Positions 46,721-56,259 of a stretch of 64,000 nucleotides of DNA are shown here, piece by piece. Source of the stretch: Caballeronia insecticola (GTDB lineage: Bacteria > Pseudomonadota > Gammaproteobacteria > Burkholderiales > Burkholderiaceae). The notes beneath the pieces were generated by a model. It saw only the letters and a list, made by a program, of their open reading frames with translations. It did no database searches and had not been told where the DNA came from. Each line of letters starts with the position of its first letter. The stretch's first letter is position 1. The stretch spans positions 930,001-994,000 of the forward strand of contig NC_021287.1 in the NCBI RefSeq assembly GCF_000402035.1, written 5' to 3'. A program made the translations under genes and the position numbers.

Positions 46721-47716
46721 TCATCCGCGCAGATGCCACTTCACGAAGAAAAACGGCGCGAGCAGCCACGGACACGTTGCGTAGACCAGCATCCGGCAGC
46801 GAAAGCCGAAGCTCACATCCTTCGATGCGGCGAGCAGCGCGAGCTTGCGGGCGAACGGCAGGTCACCGAACACCGCGCTCACATAGCTTTCGCGCGCGGC
46901 TTTCCCGGCGAGCAGCGCGCGCATCTCGGGACCGACGCCGACCTTTTCGGCGTCGCTCACGAGCTGGCGAGTCTCGCCCGTGCCGTTGAGATTCGCGAGC
47001 TTGATGCGCGCGACGAAATCTGCAGGCGTGCGCCATTTGCGCTTGCGCGACAGGCCGCCGCGCCGGTACTGCACGAGCGGTTCGTGCAAGGTGTGCGCGC
47101 CGCGACTCATGATGGCGCGAAACGCCATGATCTGGTCTTCGCCGTAGATGCCCGGTGCGATCGGTCCGAACGCGTCGAACAGCCGCCGCGCCCACGCGTG
47201 CGCGGCGCCGACCAGATGCGGACGCCGGCCCGACCACGCCTCGAAGCTGCGATAGTCGTCGAGATCGGTCACGCGCAGCACGCCGTGCGTGTTGCCCTCG
47301 GCGTCGAGGTCCTGCAGGTCGGTTGCGATCAGGTCGTAGCGCCGGCCGCTCTCCAGCCACACGCGCATCACGCGCGCGACGCGCTCGGGTCTGGAGATAT
47401 CGTCGCCGGCGGCAATGAACAGCATTTCGCCCGACGCGCGCGCCGCAAGCGCGCTCAGATGCGCGCTGATGCCGAGATTTTTCTCGTTGCGATACAGCCG
47501 CACCGTGTGCGGACCGCGATAAGCGCGCACGCAGGCCTCGGCGACCGCGAAGGTGCCGTCGGAGGAGGCGTCGTCCGAAATCAGGATTTCGAGCGGCGCC
47601 CAGGTCTGGGCGAGTGCACCGCGAATCGCATCGGCGACGGTGTCCTGCTGGTTGAACGTGATGAGCAATAGGCTCGCGAGCGGTGCGTCCGGCTCTTCTG
47701 GAGATGTCGCTGACAT
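46721..47716 (-). CDS. Family 2 glycosyltransferase
   Basis: The 331-residue GT-A protein begins LASLLLITFNQQDTVADAIRGALAQTW, then EILISDDASSDGTF (about 43-56), MLFIAAGDDISRPERV (~98-113), a DDYRSFEAW region and GEDQIMAFRAI (~188-198). The C-terminus has a hydrophobic, membrane-associated stretch ending FFFVKWHLRG. A role in O-antigen or LPS core assembly is inferred from the neighbours. Acceptor and donor sugar are unknown. It is divergent from the O-antigen ligase gene. Confidence 0.86.
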   Translation of the reverse strand: MSATSPEEPDAPLASLLLITFNQQDTVADAIRGALAQTWAPLEILISDDASSDGTFAVAEACVRAYRGPHTVRLYRNEKNLGISAHLSALAARASGEMLFIAAGDDISRPERVARVMRVWLESGRRYDLIATDLQDLDAEGNTHGVLRVTDLDDYRSFEAWSGRRPHLVGAAHAWARRLFDAFGPIAPGIYGEDQIMAFRAIMSRGAHTLHEPLVQYRRGGLSRKRKWRTPADFVARIKLANLNGTGETRQLVSDAEKVGVGPEMRALLAGKAARESYVSAVFGDLPFARKLALLAASKDVSFGFRCRMLVYATCPWLLAPFFFVKWHLRG

Positions 47717-47818
47717 TCGAATTCACAACGCGGATTCACAACGCATGGATTGCCTCGCGCGCGTCCCCGGTCGAGGTCGGGCGACCCCGGAGCGAAGAGC
47801 GTGCCAGGCGGTAACGGC

Positions 47819-47824
47819 TATAAT
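47819..47824 (+). promoter_or_regulatory. -10 element of the O-antigen ligase gene
   Basis: A perfect TATAAT lies 62 bases before the TTG start at 47887. No clear -35 is visible at the proper spacing, so an extended -10 or activator dependence is possible. Confidence 0.5.
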
Positions 47825-47886
47825 AGCGCGGGTTTTTGGGACATGCGACCGGGCCGGCCGGTCAATCCCATGTCAGGTTCATCGAT

Positions 47887-49164
47887 TTGGAAAAAAATCT
47901 CCGTTACGTCATCGCCAGCATGGTCTTGCTGGCGCCCGCGAGCACGCTCATCGTGCGGGGCGGAACCGGTTATTGCTTCTTCGTGCTGCTCGCCATCGCA
48001 TTGTTCGCCGGCTTCAGCAAGCCGTTTCGGCTCAAGGGCAGTCTGCTCGTCTCCGCTTATCCCTGGTATGCCGCAGGCATGTTGTGCTTCATGCTCTATC
48101 TGCCGCTGCAGCAGGCCATCGAGGGCTACTTCCTGCCGCGCGAATTCGACGGTATGTCGCGTTTCGCGCTGAGTCTGCCGATTTTTCTGCTGCTCGTGAA
48201 TGTTCCGATCAAGAACCTGAAGTGGTTCGGCTGGGGCTGCGCGCTCGGGGCGATCGGCGCGGGCGCGTGGGCGCTGTACAGCGACATCCACACGACGATC
48301 AACGATCTCAACCGCCTCGGCAACGATTTCACGAATCCGATTCCCTACGGCAACACGGCGCTGCTGCTCGGCTTCCTGTCCGCGATGACGATCCGCTGGG
48401 ACCACTATCCGAACGTGCTCGCGAAGCGCCTCGGCATCGCGGTGAAGGTGCTGGGTCTCGCGGGCGGCGTGTATGCGTCGTATCTGTCGGGCACGCGCGG
48501 CGGCTGGCTCGCGATCCCGCTGTTTCTGGTGCTGTGCTCGCTCAATTTCGGCTGGGTCAGGCAGATTCGGCACTGGCTCATCGCGCTGCTGGTCGCCGTG
48601 CTGGCCATGTCGGCGCTGCTCGCCTCGCCGCTCGGCCGGGAGCGCGTCATGGCGACGCGCTCGGACATCGTCCATCTGGCGGAGGGTTCGGCGGCCTATA
48701 GTTCGATCGGCGCACGTCTGCAACTGTGGCGCGCGTCCATTTACCTGTTCGAGGCGCATCCGGTGACGGGCGTGGGCAAGGGGCATCTGGAATCGTCGCT
48801 GAAGAGTCTGGCGACGAAGGGCGAGGTGCCGGCCTATATCGTCAATCAGCGCGCCCACAGCGAGTTTTTCTCGACGATCGCGGAACTGGGCGCCGCGGGC
48901 GTCGTCTGTCTGGCATTGATTTATTTCGGGCCGCTCGTGTATTTCGTGCGCTACCGGAAGTCGCCCCATCGCGATGTTTCGACAGCCGCGTATTGCGGAA
49001 TCGCGGTGTCGGGGTCGGTTATCATCTTCGGTTTGAGCATCGACGTGTTCACCGTGGTCATGAGTACCGCGCTCATCGCGCTTATCTGGGCCGTGCTGCT
49101 CGCGGTCATCACGCACGACGCGCGCCAGCCGCAAGGCAAGCCGGGCCGCGGGCCGATCGGCTAA
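47887..49164 (+). CDS. O-antigen ligase-family membrane protein
   Basis: The protein has about 11 hydrophobic helices, a loop with FEAHPVTGVGKGHLESSLKSL and QRAHSEFFSTIAELGAAGVV (about 320-340 and 325-350 region), which is the Wzy_C/O-antigen ligase signature, with a conserved histidine and arginine. Such enzymes attach polymerised O-antigen to lipid A-core or act in polymerisation. There is no ATG at the proper place. I chose TTG 47887 (LEKNLRYVIASMVLL), giving 425 residues; TTG 47836 is a longer alternative, and the first ATG is about residue 12 of my model. Confidence 0.82.
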   Translation: MEKNLRYVIASMVLLAPASTLIVRGGTGYCFFVLLAIALFAGFSKPFRLKGSLLVSAYPWYAAGMLCFMLYLPLQQAIEGYFLPREFDGMSRFALSLPIFLLLVNVPIKNLKWFGWGCALGAIGAGAWALYSDIHTTINDLNRLGNDFTNPIPYGNTALLLGFLSAMTIRWDHYPNVLAKRLGIAVKVLGLAGGVYASYLSGTRGGWLAIPLFLVLCSLNFGWVRQIRHWLIALLVAVLAMSALLASPLGRERVMATRSDIVHLAEGSAAYSSIGARLQLWRASIYLFEAHPVTGVGKGHLESSLKSLATKGEVPAYIVNQRAHSEFFSTIAELGAAGVVCLALIYFGPLVYFVRYRKSPHRDVSTAAYCGIAVSGSVIIFGLSIDVFTVVMSTALIALIWAVLLAVITHDARQPQGKPGRGPIG

Positions 49165-49193
49165 AAGGCTGACCGGCTGAAAGATTGACTGGC

Positions 49194-49217
49194 TGATCGA
49201 TTGATCGATTGATCGGC
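49194..49217 (+). repeat. Short 8-bp tandem repeat before msbA
   Basis: TGATCGAT is repeated twice with a partial third copy TGATCGGC (49194-49217), inside a wider stretch of CTGACCGGCTGA-like repeats from about 49165. Likely slippage-prone, in the intergenic region between the ligase and msbA genes. Confidence 0.7.
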
Positions 49218-49334
49218 GGATCGGACGATGAACCGATACGCCGATTGCTACCCCCGTCCGCCCGGCTGACGACAATACCAACAAACGCCGCGCGGCCACG
49301 CACTTCCAGCGCCGGGCGAAGTGGAGATACATCC

Positions 49335-51119
49335 TTGAACAATGATGCAGGTTTGCGCAAGCCGATCGGCGGCACGGAAAGCTCGTCGCCGACGGCCGTG
49401 ATGAAGCGGCTCTGGCCGTACATTCGCCCGCTGATGGGCATGGTGCTGCTCGGTCTGTTGACCATGGGTATCGTCGCGGCGACCGAGGCGGGCATTCCGA
49501 TGCTGCTCAAGCCGCTGCTCGACCACGGTTTCGGCTCGAAGAGCAGCGACCATGCGAAGTGGATCGTGCCCGCCGCCGTGATCGGTCTTGCGCTCGTGCG
49601 CGGCGCGGCGCAGTACGCGTCGGGCTACTTTCTCTCGTACGTGACGAACAAGATCCTGCTGCAACTCAGGCTCGAAATGTTTCAGCGCATGATCCATACG
49701 AGCGCGAGCTTCTTTCAGCGCGAGACGGCAAGCACGGTCATCAACGCGATCGTCTTCGAGGTCAATCAGATTCTGAGCGTGCTGTCGAGCGTCGTCGTGA
49801 CGCTGGTGCGCGATTCGCTCACGGTCGTGTTCCTGCTCGGCTATCTGTTCATCCTCAACTGGCGCCTGACGCTGATCGTCGCGGTGATTCTTCCGGCGAT
49901 CGGCTGGCTCGTCAGCAAGATCAACCGGCGTCTGCGCCGTCTTAACCGCGAGCATCAGACGCTCACGAACGAGTTGTCGTATATCGTCGAGGAGACGGTC
50001 GGCGGCTACAAGGTCGTGAAGGTGCACAACGGCGAGCCGTACGAGATGGGGCGCTTCAACGAGATGAGCCATCGCCTGCGCGGCTACTCCATGCGCATGC
50101 AGGTGTCGGGCGGGCTCGCGCAGCCGCTCACGCAGTTTCTCGCGTCAATTGCGCTTGCGATCGTCATCACGATCGCGGTCGTCCAGTCCGCCAACGACCA
50201 GACGACGGTCGGTGGCTTTGTCGCGTTCGTCACGTCGATGCTGCTCGTCATTTCGCCGCTGAAGCATCTGATCGACATCAATCAGCCCTTGCAGCGCGGC
50301 ATGACGGCGGCGGAGCTGATCTTCGGCCTGATCGACGAACCCGCCGAGCCTGCGGGCGGCGGGCGGCGTCTGGAGCGCGCGCGCGGCGAAGTCGAATTCC
50401 GCGATGTGACCTTCACTTACGGCTCGGTCGACCGGCCGACGCTCGATCGCGTGTCGTTCAAGGTGGCGCCCGGCGAGATGGTCGCGCTTGCGGGTCCGTC
50501 TGGCAGCGGCAAGACGACGCTGGTGAATCTGCTGCCGCGTTTCTTCGATCCGCACGGCGGCCAGGTGCTTGTCGATGGCGTGCCGCTTCCCGAATACGGA
50601 CTGCACGACCTGCGCGGCCAACTGGCGATGGTGAGCCAGGACGTCGTGCTCTTCAACGATACGATCGCGGCGAACGTCGCGTACGGTCAAACGCCCGACC
50701 GCGCGCGCGTGATGTCGGCGCTGACGGCGGCGAATCTCGCGGATGTGGTGTCCGCGTTGCCGGATGGCATCGATACGCTTATCGGCGGCAACGGCATGCG
50801 GTTGTCGGGCGGCCAGCGTCAGCGTCTGGCGATCGCGCGCGCGATCTACAAAGATGCGCCGATTCTGATTCTCGACGAAGCCACCTCGGCGCTGGATTCG
50901 GAGTCGGAGCGCCACGTGCAGTCGGCGCTGGAGACGCTGATGAAGGGGCGCACGACGCTCGTTATCGCGCACCGGCTGTCGACCATCGAGCGCGCGGATC
51001 GCATTCTGGTGATGGAAGCGGGGCGCATTGCCGAGCAGGGAAGTCATGCGGAACTGTTGCGCAAGGACGGGTTGTATGCGCATCTGCACCGGATTCAGTA
51101 TCAGCAGCAGGCGGCGTGA
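49335..51119 (+). CDS. msbA: Lipid A export ATP-binding/permease protein MsbA
   Basis: MsbA flips lipid A-core across the inner membrane. The 594-residue ABC transporter has six N-terminal helices (about 25-335) with [16 protein letters not shown] and [26 protein letters not shown], then a nucleotide-binding domain with GPSGSGKTT (~385), [15 protein letters not shown] (~490) and [16 protein letters not shown] (~511). I chose TTG 49335 ([13 protein letters not shown]), which aligns with known Burkholderia MsbA starts and has TGGAGA about 7 bases upstream; the frame is open 126 bases further. It closes the LPS cluster, and a terminator follows. Confidence 0.92.
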   Translation: MNNDAGLRKPIGGTESSSPTAVMKRLWPYIRPLMGMVLLGLLTMGIVAATEAGIPMLLKPLLDHGFGSKSSDHAKWIVPAAVIGLALVRGAAQYASGYFLSYVTNKILLQLRLEMFQRMIHTSASFFQRETASTVINAIVFEVNQILSVLSSVVVTLVRDSLTVVFLLGYLFILNWRLTLIVAVILPAIGWLVSKINRRLRRLNREHQTLTNELSYIVEETVGGYKVVKVHNGEPYEMGRFNEMSHRLRGYSMRMQVSGGLAQPLTQFLASIALAIVITIAVVQSANDQTTVGGFVAFVTSMLLVISPLKHLIDINQPLQRGMTAAELIFGLIDEPAEPAGGGRRLERARGEVEFRDVTFTYGSVDRPTLDRVSFKVAPGEMVALAGPSGSGKTTLVNLLPRFFDPHGGQVLVDGVPLPEYGLHDLRGQLAMVSQDVVLFNDTIAANVAYGQTPDRARVMSALTAANLADVVSALPDGIDTLIGGNGMRLSGGQRQRLAIARAIYKDAPILILDEATSALDSESERHVQSALETLMKGRTTLVIAHRLSTIERADRILVMEAGRIAEQGSHAELLRKDGLYAHLHRIQYQQQAA

Positions 51120-51575
51120 TCGGTTGGAACTGGCACGACGGACGGCATGCTTATCGACGTTACGCTCCGCAACACTGGCTGCATCGCGGCGGTGTTTCCC
51201 TTGCAACCAACATCGGCGGGGTGAATGCATCGACAGGTCGATTCCCAGGCCCCCTTGCTGCCGCTATGCACGTAGCGGACACAGTGCTGAATAGCAGTAA
51301 TCCAGACGCCGCTCGCTGAAACGCAAAAGCCGACTCTCGCAAGTCGGCTTTTTTGTGCCCGTCTTTCCGGACCGTACGTTTGTTCTGTAGCGGTGCGCCG
51401 ATACTCCCGGCCTCGGCGCGAGGGCTAATTATTAACGGCCGTCTGTCGGAGCGTCGCAGCGCGATGATATCGCCTGCGTAGGCAAGCGGCTGTGCGTCGT
51501 GTTAGCGGCCCGGCGCGGGCGTCACCGGCCAGGCTGATACGAACGATGCCGCTTCGCCACCGACAGATTCAGCCG
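51120..51575. other. Region between msbA and a convergent lipoprotein gene
   Basis: The 456 bases hold the msbA terminator at 51325-51354. The remainder is of normal GC without a supported ORF. A short frame at 51116-51319 has no family similarity that I recognise. Confidence 0.5.
51325..51354 (+). terminator. Rho-independent terminator of msbA
   Basis: AAAAGCCGACT, loop CTCGCA, AGTCGGCTTTTTT. Strong stem and T run, about 205 bases after the msbA stop, so msbA would carry a long 3' tail. Confidence 0.88.
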
Positions 51576-51923
51576 TTACTGATCACGATGATCATGGCGG
51601 CGATCATCCTCGCTGCGATCGCCGCTGCGACGGGCCTCCCGCTCGGCATCACCGCTACGATGGGGCGTGCCATATCCATCGCGGCTGGCGTGGTCGTCGT
51701 GTTGACCGTGCCAGCTTTGGTCGTTGGGATGCCGGCGCATCCATTCGTCGCGCGAGTAATAGCGATGACCGTCGTAGTAGCGGTCGCCATACCAGCCAAC
51801 CGAAATTCCGACTGGCGCAACGGCTACCGGCGCTGGTTCAGCCACCATCGGGGCTGGGACAACGCATGCGGTGAGGCTGACGGCGGAGGCCATCAGCAAT
51901 ACCGCAGTGGTAAGAGCTTTCAT
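51576..51923 (-). CDS. Small basic/His-rich lipoprotein of unknown function
   Basis: The 115-residue precursor has a lipoprotein signal (KALTTAVLLMASAVSLTAC, lipobox LTAC at about 17-20). The mature part has VGISVGWYGDRYYDGHRYYSRDEWMRRH (~39-66), a YxxGxxYY pattern, and a charged tail rich in His, Arg and Asp (~70-115). Similar GWYGDRYYDGHRYW proteins are common small lipoproteins in Burkholderiaceae. Function unknown. ATG 51923 has AAGGA 5-9 bases before it. Confidence 0.78.
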   Translation of the reverse strand: MKALTTAVLLMASAVSLTACVVPAPMVAEPAPVAVAPVGISVGWYGDRYYDGHRYYSRDEWMRRHPNDQSWHGQHDDHASRDGYGTPHRSGDAEREARRSGDRSEDDRRHDHRDQ

Positions 51924-52427
51924 GCAAATCCTTAGGCAAATGGTGACAGACAAAGCCTGTCGCCCCGTAAACGCGCCGAGGTCGCAAACGTTGACGTGCC
52001 AGAAGCGATCGTTGATGCATGTCAAGAACGCCTAGGCCGTTCTCGCGGGTCGTTTCTTGATCGGGCGGGCTGTGGTTTGCCCGGCGTAGCGTCGGGCGCC
52101 TTCTCGGCGCCGCACAGTTGCCGTCAGGGTGCGGTTACGCCGCCTGTTAAAGCCTTACTCAAGCAACTGTTAAAGCGCACAGGGCGGCGGAATTCAAAGA
52201 GGAACTCAACGCGGCCTGCAAAGCCTGATGGACGGGCTTTCAGCGTTTAATTGGTTGATTGCGGGCGCGTTGATCAATCGGATTCAACAACGGCCCGAAA
52301 CCCTCGTCCGGCGGGGCTTCTAGCCGCATTGATTTTTTGATTATCACGAATTCAAAACGGGGATTTTGTCTTTGCGTGGAGCACGCGCTCGCGAAGCGCG
52401 CCTCCTAAGGCATGAGGGTGGCCACCC
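51924..52427. other. Intergenic region of about 500 bases upstream of a lipoprotein and downstream of rng
   Basis: No gene is supported. A plus-strand frame at 51996-52250 has no recognisable content. The stretch 52250-52370 is comparatively AT-rich (TTTAATTGGTTGATT). Near 52398-52430 lies the 20-base motif and palindrome shared with purD. Confidence 0.5.
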
Positions 52428-52430
52428 TCA
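52398..52430 (-). repeat. Stop-codon palindrome element at the end of rng
   Basis: TGAGGGTGGCCACCCTCA (52413-52430) is a perfect 18-base palindrome that includes the rng TGA stop (52428-52430). The 20 bases at 52398-52417 match 57330-57349, the same position relative to the purD stop, in 17 of 20 positions. No T run follows, so this is not a standard intrinsic terminator. Confidence 0.7.
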
Positions 52431-53897
52431 CATCAACACAATGTCATACTGCTCCTGACTCAGATTACTCTCCACCTGCAACGAAACCGGCTTGCCGATA
52501 AAGTCCATCAGCATTGCCAGATGCTGCGACTCTTCCTCGAGAAACAGATCGATGACCTGCTGCGAAGCCACCACGCGAAACTCGCGCGGATTGAACTGCC
52601 GCGACTCGCGCATGATCTCGCGCAGCACGTCGTAGCACACGGTTCTCGGCGTCTTAACCTGCCCCTTGCCCTCGCACGTGGGGCACGCTTCGCATAACAC
52701 GTGCGCGAGCGATTCCCGCGTGCGCTTGCGCGTCATTTCGACGAGCCCGAGCTGCGAGAAGCCGTTCACCGTCACGCGCGTCCGGTCCCGCGACAAAGCC
52801 TTCTTCAATTCCCCCAGCACCTGGTCCCGATGCTCGACATTCTCCATGTCGATGAAATCGATGATGATGATCCCGCCCAGATTGCGCAGCCGCAGTTGCC
52901 GCGCGATCGTATGCGCGGCTTCGAGATTGGTCTTGAAGATCGTGTCGTCGAAATTGCGCGCGCCGACATAGCCGCCCGTGTTGACGTCGATGGTGGTCAT
53001 GGCCTCGGTCTGATCGATCATCAGATAGCCGCCCGACTTCAGATCGACGCGCCGCGACAGCGCCCGCTGAATCTCCGCCTCGATGTTGTACAGATCGAAT
53101 AGCGGCCGCTCGCCGGTGTAGTGATGCACGCGTGACGCCACCGCCGGCGTGAACTCCGCCGCGAAATCCGCGAGCATCTGATACGTCTCGCGCGAATCGA
53201 CCTGAATGCGCGTGGTCTCGTCGTTGACGAAGTCGCGCAGCACGCGTTGCGCGAGATTCAGATCCTGATAGAGCAATGTGGTGGGCGGCACGCGCTGCGC
53301 CTGCGCCACGATCGTCGCCCAGGTCTTGCGCAGATACGCGACGTCCGCCGCCAGCTCTTCGCTGCTCGAATCCTCGGCGATGGTGCGCACGATATAGCCG
53401 CCTTTTTCATCGACGGGCAGCACGGCCGTCAGGCGCGCGCGCACGGCTTCGCGTTCCGCTTCGCTCTCGATCTTTTGCGAGATGCCGATATGCGGCTCCT
53501 GCGGCAGATAAACCAGCGTGCGCCCCGCGATGCTCACTTGTGTCGACAGCCGTGCGCCCTTCGTGCCGATCGGGTCCTTCACGACCTGCACCATCAGCGA
53601 TTGCCCTTCGAAGACGATCTTCTCGATCGGCACATGCGGCGCCGACGAATGCGGCTCGCCCGCGATACGCGGATGCCAGATATCGGCGACATGCAGAAAC
53701 GCGGCGCGTTCGAGCCCGATATCGATGAATGCGGACTGCATGCCGGGCAGCACGCGCACGACCCGGCCGAGGTAGACGTTGCCGACACGTCCGCGCGAGA
53801 GCGTGCGTTCGACGTGAAGCTCCTGAACGGCGCCTTGCTGAACCAGTGCGACGCGGCTTTCTTGCGGTGTGACGTTGATCAGGATTTCTTCGTTCAT
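52428..53897 (-). CDS. rng: Ribonuclease G
   Basis: RNase G is an endoribonuclease of the RNase E family that trims the 5' end of 16S rRNA and decays mRNA. The 489-residue length equals the E. coli enzyme. It has an S1 domain (GNVYLGRVVRVLPGMQSAFIDIG, about 41-63), catalytic aspartates in MTTIDVNTGGY (~298-308) and IIIIDFIDMENVEHR (~342-356), and the zinc-link cysteines in CEACPTCEGKG (~402-412). ATG 53897 gives the standard MNEEILINVTPQE. It follows maf by 7 bases and is last in the operon. Confidence 0.97.
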   Translation of the reverse strand: MNEEILINVTPQESRVALVQQGAVQELHVERTLSRGRVGNVYLGRVVRVLPGMQSAFIDIGLERAAFLHVADIWHPRIAGEPHSSAPHVPIEKIVFEGQSLMVQVVKDPIGTKGARLSTQVSIAGRTLVYLPQEPHIGISQKIESEAEREAVRARLTAVLPVDEKGGYIVRTIAEDSSSEELAADVAYLRKTWATIVAQAQRVPPTTLLYQDLNLAQRVLRDFVNDETTRIQVDSRETYQMLADFAAEFTPAVASRVHHYTGERPLFDLYNIEAEIQRALSRRVDLKSGGYLMIDQTEAMTTIDVNTGGYVGARNFDDTIFKTNLEAAHTIARQLRLRNLGGIIIIDFIDMENVEHRDQVLGELKKALSRDRTRVTVNGFSQLGLVEMTRKRTRESLAHVLCEACPTCEGKGQVKTPRTVCYDVLREIMRESRQFNPREFRVVASQQVIDLFLEEESQHLAMLMDFIGKPVSLQVESNLSQEQYDIVLM

Positions 53898-53904
53898 GGC
53901 CTGT

Positions 53905-54519
53905 TTAGAATTCGACGCGCGCCACGCGCAGGAGAGCTGCGGTTTCGTAAAGGGGCAGACCCATGATACCTGAATAGGACCCGTCGATTCGCTCGATAAA
54001 CTCGGCCGCGCGGCCTTGCACGCCGTACGCGCCGGCCTTGCCGAGCGGCTCGCCGGATGCGGCGTACCGTTGCAGCGCAGCACGCCCGACCGACGCGAAT
54101 CGCACCGTCGAGCGCGACAGCGCAGGTTCGGCCAGGGCGCCGTCGGCATGAACCACGGCGAGCGCCGTCAGCACTTCGTGCTCGCGCCCGACGAGGCGTT
54201 CGAGCATCGCGACGGCGTCTTCCTCGTGAAGCGGCTTGCCGAGAATCAGGCCATCGACGGTGACGGTCGTATCCGCGACGAGAATTGGCGCCGCGCGCTT
54301 GTCCGCCGCGAGCAGCCGTGCGCGCGCCGCCTGCGCCTTCAGCACGCAGACGCGCTGCACGTACGCATCGGCGGATTCGCCGGGAAGCTCGGCTTCGAGC
54401 GCTTCGGCGTCTTCATCGGGACGGGGGAGGAGAAGCTCGTACTGCACGCCGAGCTGGCGCAGCAACTCCTGACGGCGTGGACTCTGAGAGGCGAGATAAA
54501 CGAAGGGATAGGTCGGCAT
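53905..54519 (-). CDS. maf: Maf-family nucleoside triphosphate pyrophosphatase
   Basis: The 204-residue protein begins [23 protein letters not shown] (the Maf signature, ASxSPRRxELL), then VLKAQAAR (~59-66), [16 protein letters not shown] (~81-96) with the active-site aspartate, and [31 protein letters not shown] (~164-194). Maf proteins hydrolyse modified or canonical NTPs (dTTP/UTP group most like YhdE) and guard against misincorporation. It lies 69 bases after rlmH and 7 bases before rng. Confidence 0.93.
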   Translation of the reverse strand: MPTYPFVYLASQSPRRQELLRQLGVQYELLLPRPDEDAEALEAELPGESADAYVQRVCVLKAQAARARLLAADKRAAPILVADTTVTVDGLILGKPLHEEDAVAMLERLVGREHEVLTALAVVHADGALAEPALSRSTVRFASVGRAALQRYAASGEPLGKAGAYGVQGRAAEFIERIDGSYSGIMGLPLYETAALLRVARVEF

Positions 54520-54588
54520 CGGAAAGTCGGATTTCTGAAGTCCGCGCGTTCGACATACACGGCATCAAGATCCAACTATCGGAATGCC

Positions 54589-55059
54589 TCACGCGCGATG
54601 ATAAGGATGATTCTGCGTGATGCTCCACGCACGGTAAAGCTGTTCGGCGAGCAGCACGCGCACCATGCCGTGCGGCAGCGTCAGGCTCGACACGCGCAGC
54701 AGCAGTTCGGCGCGCGCCTTTACTTCGGCGTCGAGTCCGTCTGCGCCGCCGATCACGAACGCGACATCGCGCCCGTCCTGCTGCCAGCCGGGCAGGGCGC
54801 TCGCGAGTTGCATCGTGGTCCAGTCGCGGCCGCGTTCGTCGAGCGCCACGATGCGCGCGTGCTTCGGCAACGCGGCTTCGATACGCTGCTTCTCCGCCGC
54901 CATGACGCTCTCGGCGTTGCGTCCCGACGAGCGTTGCTCAGGCTTGATCTCCTTGAGCTCGATGCGCAGTTCCGGCGGCATGCGCTTCGCGTACTCGTCG
55001 AAGCCATTCGTGATCCAGTCGGGCATCTTGTGTCCGACGGCTAGGATGACCAGCTTCAT
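54589..55059 (-). CDS. rlmH: 23S rRNA (pseudouridine1915-N3) methyltransferase RlmH
   Basis: The 156-residue SPOUT methyltransferase matches the 155 of E. coli. Starts [15 protein letters not shown] and shows [15 protein letters not shown] (about 101-115), [20 protein letters not shown] (~125-144) and the C-terminal NHPYHRA. It modifies helix 69 of 23S rRNA in assembled ribosomes. It follows rsfS by 14 bases, the usual genomic pair. Confidence 0.97.
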   Translation of the reverse strand: MKLVILAVGHKMPDWITNGFDEYAKRMPPELRIELKEIKPEQRSSGRNAESVMAAEKQRIEAALPKHARIVALDERGRDWTTMQLASALPGWQQDGRDVAFVIGGADGLDAEVKARAELLLRVSSLTLPHGMVRVLLAEQLYRAWSITQNHPYHRA

Positions 55060-55073
55060 GGAACGACGCTACG

Positions 55074-55532
55074 TCAGGATGCCTGCTTGCGTGCGGTCTT
55101 GCGCGCGGGACGTTTGACGACCGGTGCCGCTTCTTCGTCGTCTTCGTCATCCTCGGCCGTGACGTTCGCGCCGCCGAACATGTTCGGCTTCTGCAGCTTC
55201 ACGCGCACGGGTTTGTCGCCCCAGACTTCCTCGAGGTTGTAGTACTGGCGCAGCGCCGGTTGCAGGATGTGCACGACCGCGTCGCCGCAATCGACCAGCA
55301 CCCATTCGCCGATCTCTTCGCCTTCCGTGCTGATGATGTCGCCACCCGCTTCCTTGACCTTCTCGCGCACGCTGTTCGCAAGCGCCTTGGTCTGCCGGTT
55401 CGACGTACCGCTCGCCACGACCACGCGGTCGAACAGCGACGTCAGGTGGGATGTGTTGAACACCTTGATATCTTGCGCCTTGACGTCTTCCAGACCGTCG
55501 ATGATCGCGCGTTGCAGCTTCTGAATTTCCAT
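55074..55532 (-). CDS. rsfS: Ribosomal silencing factor RsfS
   Basis: RsfS binds ribosomal protein L14 and blocks subunit joining in starvation. The 152-residue protein has IIDGLEDVKAQDIKVFNT (about 10-27), VVVASGTSNRQTKALAN (~37-53) and GEWVLVDCGDAVVHILQPALRQYYNLEEVW (~77-106). A longer C-terminal tail (~118-152) rich in Asp/Glu then Lys/Arg follows the core of about 105 residues. ATG 55532 (MEIQKLQRA). It lies 13 bases after nadD. Confidence 0.95.
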   Translation of the reverse strand: MEIQKLQRAIIDGLEDVKAQDIKVFNTSHLTSLFDRVVVASGTSNRQTKALANSVREKVKEAGGDIISTEGEEIGEWVLVDCGDAVVHILQPALRQYYNLEEVWGDKPVRVKLQKPNMFGGANVTAEDDEDDEEAAPVVKRPARKTARKQAS

Positions 55533-55545
55533 ATTTACCGTGTCT

Positions 55546-56259
55546 TTACCGTGTCCGGTACAAGTGATGTTGAACAATATAGTCCCATACCGCCGGCGGG
55601 ACCTGATTGCGTGCTTCGGGCGCGTCGGTCATCGTGCGTGCGGCTTCGCGGATCGCCGTGGCGGATACGTCGAGCAGCAGCGTTTCGTCGATGAGCATGT
55701 GCCCGTGCGGGCTCGCGCGCAACACTTCGGGCGATGCGCGCCGCCGCTTGAATTCGGCGGCCACCGCGGCGGGCAGCGTCGCCACGTCGAAGCCGGCGCG
55801 CGTTTCCACGCAGACGTGCGCGTAGTCGAACAGCCGCTGCCACTCGCGCCAGGTATCGAGCTTGACGAGTTGATCCGCGCCCATCAGCAACGAAAGCGAG
55901 GCGTCCGCGCCTTCGCGCTCGCGCCAGTGGGCGAGGGTGTCGACGGTATAGGTCGCGCCTTCGCGCTCGATTTCATCGGTGGCGACGGTGATGCGCACGC
56001 CGTCGAGCGTGAGCGACGCGGCCGCCGCACGCGTCATCGCCAGCCGGTGTTCCGGCGCCGACACGCCCGCCTTCTGCCACGGCTGGCCCGCAGGCAGCAG
56101 CACGAGCTCGGTCAGTTGCAACAACTCGACGAAGCGTCGCGCCAGCGCCAGATGCCCGTCGTGGATCGGATCGAACGTGCCGCCGAACAGCCCGACGCGT
56201 TTCGCGCACGGCGCGCCGGCCGTGGCCGCCGGGTTCATCGCGGCCCGGGTCACAGCCAT
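55546..56259 (-). CDS. nadD: Nicotinate-nucleotide adenylyltransferase
   Basis: NadD makes deamido-NAD from nicotinate mononucleotide. The protein has [21 protein letters not shown] (nucleotidyltransferase motif), [28 protein letters not shown] and a late [11 protein letters not shown] (ISSTxIR motif). Starts ATG 56259, GTG 56253 and ATG 56238 are possible; 56259 overlaps the hemF stop by 10 bases, 56253 gives a tight GTGA overlap. I report the longest, 237 residues. Translational coupling to hemF is likely. Confidence 0.92.
   Translation of the reverse strand: MAVTRAAMNPAATAGAPCAKRVGLFGGTFDPIHDGHLALARRFVELLQLTELVLLPAGQPWQKAGVSAPEHRLAMTRAAAASLTLDGVRITVATDEIEREGATYTVDTLAHWREREGADASLSLLMGADQLVKLDTWREWQRLFDYAHVCVETRAGFDVATLPAAVAAEFKRRRASPEVLRASPHGHMLIDETLLLDVSATAIREAARTMTDAPEARNQVPPAVWDYIVQHHLYRTR

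Noticed and set aside
51492..51935. A 147-residue plus-strand frame, hydrophobic at the start
   Set aside because: It is antisense to the lipoprotein at 51576-51923, which has a lipobox and a ribosome-binding site.
52413..52430. Palindrome at the rng stop as an intrinsic terminator
   Set aside because: No T run follows on the minus strand and the stem is only 18 bases without a loop. It may be a different kind of element, reported as a finding.
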